From assembly GCA_934394665.1 (NCBI GenBank), contig CAKRRS010000032.1, forward strand, positions 1-28,319: 28,319 nt of DNA. The letters run 5' to 3'. Origin of the DNA: an uncultured Acetatifactor sp. Lineage in GTDB: Bacteria; Bacillota; Clostridia; Lachnospirales; Lachnospiraceae. The position numbers and the translations under genes were made by a program. How positions within the stretch are numbered: position 1 is the first letter of the stretch; every line of letters starts with the position of its first letter. Positions 25,276 to 28,319 of the stretch are shown one piece after another. Under the pieces are notes generated by a model that worked only from the letters and a program-made list of their open reading frames with translations, had not been told where the DNA came from and ran no database searches.

Positions 25276-25302
25276 TTGTTGTTTTTCTCCCGGCAATATG
25301 AT
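25276..25302 (+). promoter_or_regulatory. Candidate promoter for pseC
   Basis: TTGTTG (25276-25281) with TATGAT (25297-25302) at 15 bases, or TTGTTT (25279-25284) with TAAGAT (25302-25307) at 17 bases. It overlaps the divergent SGNH -35 region nearby. The leader to 25454 is about 145 bases. Confidence 0.35.
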
Positions 25303-25453
25303 AAGATGAAGCAGTGAATCAATGTGCGGTTTCCAAGACGCAGACACGCATAAGATTTAAATGTGTGATTACAAGAAAAGAACAGAGACAAAAGCAGATA
25401 CAGAGATTACTGTAAGAACAATGTCATAAATAGCAGCAGGACAGGAGGAAAAT

Positions 25454-26653
25454 ATGGAACAGTTAGCTATCTTTGGGGGAAAACCGGTACGGGAGAAGAA
25501 AATATTTTATGGACGGCAATATATTGATCAGGCAGATGTGGATGCTGTGGCAGCGGTTATGACCAGCGATTATATTACCTGCGGACCTAAGGTGAAGGAG
25601 CTGGAAGAGCATTTATGTGAATTGACGCATGCAAAATATGCAGTAGTCGTATGTAACGGAACGGCGGCACTGCACCTGGCAGCACTGGCAGCAGGATTTG
25701 GCGAAGGAGATGAGGTAATCGTAAGTTCAATTACTTTTGCAGCCTCTTCTAACTGTGTCTTATATGTGGGTGCAAAACCGGTATTCGCGGATATTGATCC
25801 TGAGACTTACAATATTGATCCGGCATCCATCCGCAAACTGATCACACCGCGCACAAAAGCGATCGTTGCGGTAGATTTTACCGGACAGGCAGTGGAACTG
25901 GATGAAATCCGTGAAATATGTAAGGAACACAATTTGCTGCTGATTGAAGATGCAGCACATGCCATTGGTACGAAATACAAGGGACAGCCGGTAGGTAGTC
26001 TGGCGGATATGACCTGTTTCAGTTTCCATCCGGTAAAGACAGTGACCGGTGGAGAAGGCGGTGCAATTACTACCAATGATGAAAAATTGTATCGTCACCT
26101 GCTGCGTCTGCGTACACATGGCATCACCAGAGATCCGGAGGAGATGGTTCATCCTACGGATGCTCTGTGGTACAACGAGCAGGTGGAACTGGGATTCAAT
26201 TACCGTATGACCGATTTTCAGGCAGCACTGCTTTTAAGCCAGTTGAAGAAACTTTCTGTTTTTTCCGAACGCAGAAAAGAGATCCGCAGGCGTTACAACG
26301 AGGCATTTGCCGATATGCCGGAGCTGATCTTGCAGAAAGAGATTCCGGAGTCTGACACGACCTGGCATCTGTATGTACTGCATCTGAATCTGGATAACCT
26401 GAACTGTGACAGACGTCAGTTCTTCGACGCACTCTATGCGGAGAACACCTGCCCTCAGGTACATTATCTTCCGGTATACTGGCATTCGTATTATGAGAAG
26501 CTGGGGTATGAAAAAGGACTGTGTCCCAATGCGGAGAAATATTACAACGAGGTTATGAGTATTCCTCTGTATTACGGGCTGACCGATGAAGACGTGGAGG
26601 ACGTTATTCACGCGGTGAAAAAAGTGGTGGCTTATTATACGAAGCTGAAATAA
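25454..26653 (+). CDS. pseC: PLP-dependent sugar-nucleotide aminotransferase, PseC-type (DegT/DnrJ/EryC1)
   Basis: A 399-residue enzyme with AGGAGG five bases before the ATG. It belongs to the fold type I DegT family: CNGTAALHLAALA (67-79, phosphate loop), IEDAAHAIG (Asp166 contacts the pyridine N), SFHPVKTVTGGEGG with the Schiff-base Lys195, and FNYRMTDFQAALLLSQL. LRTHGITRDP and the C-terminal CPQVHYLPVYWHSYY are typical of PseC. It would aminate the 4-keto product of PseB to UDP-4-amino-4,6-dideoxy-AltNAc with glutamate as donor. pseB lies 9.8 kb upstream on the other strand. The remaining Pse genes (N-acetyltransferase, hydrolase, synthase, CMP-transferase) are not in the window, so the sugar may be used as the 4-amino form or completed elsewhere. 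Related PglE/ArnB-like roles are possible. Confidence 0.85.
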   Translation: MEQLAIFGGKPVREKKIFYGRQYIDQADVDAVAAVMTSDYITCGPKVKELEEHLCELTHAKYAVVVCNGTAALHLAALAAGFGEGDEVIVSSITFAASSNCVLYVGAKPVFADIDPETYNIDPASIRKLITPRTKAIVAVDFTGQAVELDEIREICKEHNLLLIEDAAHAIGTKYKGQPVGSLADMTCFSFHPVKTVTGGEGGAITTNDEKLYRHLLRLRTHGITRDPEEMVHPTDALWYNEQVELGFNYRMTDFQAALLLSQLKKLSVFSERRKEIRRRYNEAFADMPELILQKEIPESDTTWHLYVLHLNLDNLNCDRRQFFDALYAENTCPQVHYLPVYWHSYYEKLGYEKGLCPNAEKYYNEVMSIPLYYGLTDEDVEDVIHAVKKVVAYYTKLK

Positions 26654-26766
26654 AGAGCAGATATGTGCAGTGAGTAAGCGGAAGGAACCTATGTAACGAG
26701 TATGTTGCATGGCACATATTGTGCGCATATTCGTAGAAAGCATATTTAACAGAGAGTTGTAAAACA

Positions 26767-28245
26767 ATGAGACAGAAAACAAAGAAACAAAATCCTACCT
26801 CAACCCCAAAAATAAATATCGTGTCTCTCATCGTATTTACCATCATGGTGCTGATTGCTTCGATGGTTACTTTCTGGCTCTTTTACCGTCAATGTGTGGA
26901 AAGCATGCTGGAAACGGGACGGTATCATTCCGATATGAAGGCTTATATTCTGGAAATGCAGGGACTTGACAGCGGATACAGTTTTCCTTATCCCATTCTA
27001 TTCAAGCTTGCAGCGGCAATCCATCTGGTCACGTCCTCTCTGGACACCGGAGCAGAACTGGCTATGGCACTGGCAACCATGCTTCTGAACAGTGCCGCCA
27101 TGATTGCGCTGAAGCTTATGCTGGACAGACATTTGGGAACCGGGTTGCAGCAGAGTAGGTCGGCCGGTGATACGGACACCCGGCGACAAAAAACGCTGTC
27201 GGGGCAAGCTGTGGATGACACCCACGAGCGACCATCCATGCCGGATGGTTTTGCAGATGCCCGCAACCAACAATCCGTGACGGGCAATTCTGTGGGAACG
27301 TCATGGAAAAATAATAGATCGTCAGGACAAGGGTTGACGAGTATTTTAATCAGTGTAGTGGCGGTATCCCTGTTTTTTGTATCTATGGTATATCCCCCCA
27401 CGGGGATTTATCTGCCGGGGATCCAATACAAGTATTTAGGCGTATTTACTCCAAATCCGTTTCATAATGCAACGTATATGGCGGCGCGTCCTTTTGCAAT
27501 TCTTGCGTTTTTCAAATACGGAGAGCTATTACCGCTGTATGAACAGAAAAATGCGTGGAAAGAGCATACCTGGGACTATGTACTGTTTTCCCTGTACCTG
27601 TTGTTGGCGACCATGGCGAAACCGAGTTTCACGATCGTGCTGGTCGGCGTGGCGGGACTTCTGATGCTATGGAGACTGTTTCGCAGCAGATTTCAGAATT
27701 TCCTGCCGACCTTGTGGCTGGGGGTATGCTTTCTTCCCACCTTTATCGACCTGCTCTACCAGTTCCGCGGCGTGTTCGTACCACAGGAAGGACAGGAAGG
27801 CGGCATCGGAGTTACCTTTGGAAATGTGTGGATGCAATACTGCAGCAATATTCCGCTTGCCATCGGTCTTGCCATTGGGTTTCCGTTACTGGTGTTGCTG
27901 CTCAATTATAAAGACCTGAAAAAAGACAGTATCTATCGCTTTTCCTGGCAGATCTATGTGATGAGCTTTCTCATGGCGTTTGGCCTGTATGAAAAAGGAT
28001 TCCGGGAGATGGATTTCAACTTTGCCTGGGGATACATGTATGGAATCTTTTTTGCATTCATCGGAGCGATGCTGGTGTTGCTACGGGCTACGGCGGAAGC
28101 TGTGGAAACTGCGAAAACTGCCTCTAAGGTGCAGATCCGCAGGAACTACGGAGTGATCGGGATACAGTGGCTGGCATATCTGTGGCATCTGGTGTGCGGA
28201 CTGTATTACTTCTGGGGATTCCTGCAAGGGGCGATGTATTATTAA
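26767..28245 (+). CDS. Polytopic membrane protein, GT-C- or polymerase-like, with hydrophilic insert
   Basis: A 492-residue protein with about ten membrane helices and a weak site (AGAGAG) before its ATG. After helix 1 (about 18-40) an outer loop reads GRYHSDMKAYI, placed like the acidic motif of GT-C transferases. PYPILFKLAAA follows. Residues about 125-188 are a hydrophilic, Ser/Gly/Asp/Arg/Gln-rich segment between two helices, unlike the rest of the protein. Later motifs include PNPFHNATYMAARPFAILAFF, MAKPSFTIVLVGVAGLLML, and FREMDFNFAWGYMYGIFFAFIGA near the end. The FNFAWGYMYG segment resembles ends of O-unit polymerase-like proteins. It may polymerise or elongate the glycan. No family is named with confidence. 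It follows pseC by 113 bases; a GCACA-TAT-TGTGC dyad (26712-26724) lies in the gap. Confidence 0.6.
   Translation: MRQKTKKQNPTSTPKINIVSLIVFTIMVLIASMVTFWLFYRQCVESMLETGRYHSDMKAYILEMQGLDSGYSFPYPILFKLAAAIHLVTSSLDTGAELAMALATMLLNSAAMIALKLMLDRHLGTGLQQSRSAGDTDTRRQKTLSGQAVDDTHERPSMPDGFADARNQQSVTGNSVGTSWKNNRSSGQGLTSILISVVAVSLFFVSMVYPPTGIYLPGIQYKYLGVFTPNPFHNATYMAARPFAILAFFKYGELLPLYEQKNAWKEHTWDYVLFSLYLLLATMAKPSFTIVLVGVAGLLMLWRLFRSRFQNFLPTLWLGVCFLPTFIDLLYQFRGVFVPQEGQEGGIGVTFGNVWMQYCSNIPLAIGLAIGFPLLVLLLNYKDLKKDSIYRFSWQIYVMSFLMAFGLYEKGFREMDFNFAWGYMYGIFFAFIGAMLVLLRATAEAVETAKTASKVQIRRNYGVIGIQWLAYLWHLVCGLYYFWGFLQGAMYY
27141..27333. other. In-frame hydrophilic insert in the membrane protein gene
   Basis: This segment (codons about 125-188) encodes a charged, low-hydrophobicity stretch between membrane helices, is richer in G and C by eye than its flanks, and holds a 7-bp hairpin ACCATCC-ATGCC-GGATGGT (27231-27249). 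It could be an inserted repeat-like element that kept the frame open. Boundaries are approximate. Confidence 0.35.
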
Positions 28246-28319
28246 ATGGCAAGTTAATTAAGCAAAAGGGACGGACTCCCGGAACGAACAGAATGCCTTC
28301 TGGCAGCTGTAACGTCTCC

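Noticed and set aside
1..28319. tRNA or rRNA genes
   Set aside because: No cloverleaf with a T-loop consensus and no rRNA-like stretch was noticed on either strand by eye.

Overview
The window reads as the chromosome of a low-to-moderate GC member of the Bacillota, most likely a Lachnospiraceae-type gut anaerobe. The reasons are strong AGGAGG-type ribosome sites with frequent GTG starts, TTGACA/TATAAT-type promoters, a long Lachnospiraceae-style Rpn nuclease, and the style of the IS30 and IS21 relics. This is inference from sequence features; no database search was run.

Region 1 (about 1-8200) is an accessory island, visibly more AT-rich than the rest between about 1300 and 6520. It begins with the 3' part of an IS30-family transposase and three copies of a 17-bp repeat. 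Next comes a tight two-gene unit (1572-4638): a NACHT/STAND-type P-loop NTPase followed one base later by a RelA/SpoT-fold nucleotidyltransferase that lacks the usual guanosine-binding loop motif. After a 490-bp spacer with two hairpins and a 46-codon ORF comes a second two-gene unit (5125-6516): a small protein resembling EACC1-type components of NTP-dependent conflict systems, and a protein with an HEAAH...ExxCD zinc-peptidase signature. An IS21 istA relic and an Rpn-family nuclease close the island. I regard the NACHT-RelA/SpoT pair, with the EACC1-like/peptidase pair beside it, as the best candidate for an undescribed defence or abortive-infection system.

Region 2 (about 8200-28319) is a surface-glycan locus. 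It holds a divergent sigma-70-like factor (minus strand, coupled to a 17-codon ORF), two acyltransferase-3 membrane proteins, a Wzz-like protein fused to a decayed BY-kinase domain, four polytopic proteins that are GT-C glycosyltransferases or polymerase-like, PseB and PseC sugar-nucleotide enzymes, an AraC regulator, the GDP-L-fucose set (gmd, fcl, and manC with a type II PMI cupin), and a membrane-anchored SGNH hydrolase that may deacylate or acylate the glycan. Many units have their own promoter and terminator and lie on alternating strands, which suggests assembly from cassettes rather than one long operon. No flippase (Wzx), initiating phosphoglycosyltransferase or cytoplasmic GT-A/GT-B glycosyltransferase is seen, so the locus probably continues past the right edge or relies on genes elsewhere.

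Together the glycan genes would supply GDP-fucose and a 4-amino-4,6-dideoxy sugar nucleotide, polymerise or transfer lipid-linked sugars outside the membrane, control chain length, and decorate the product with acyl groups.
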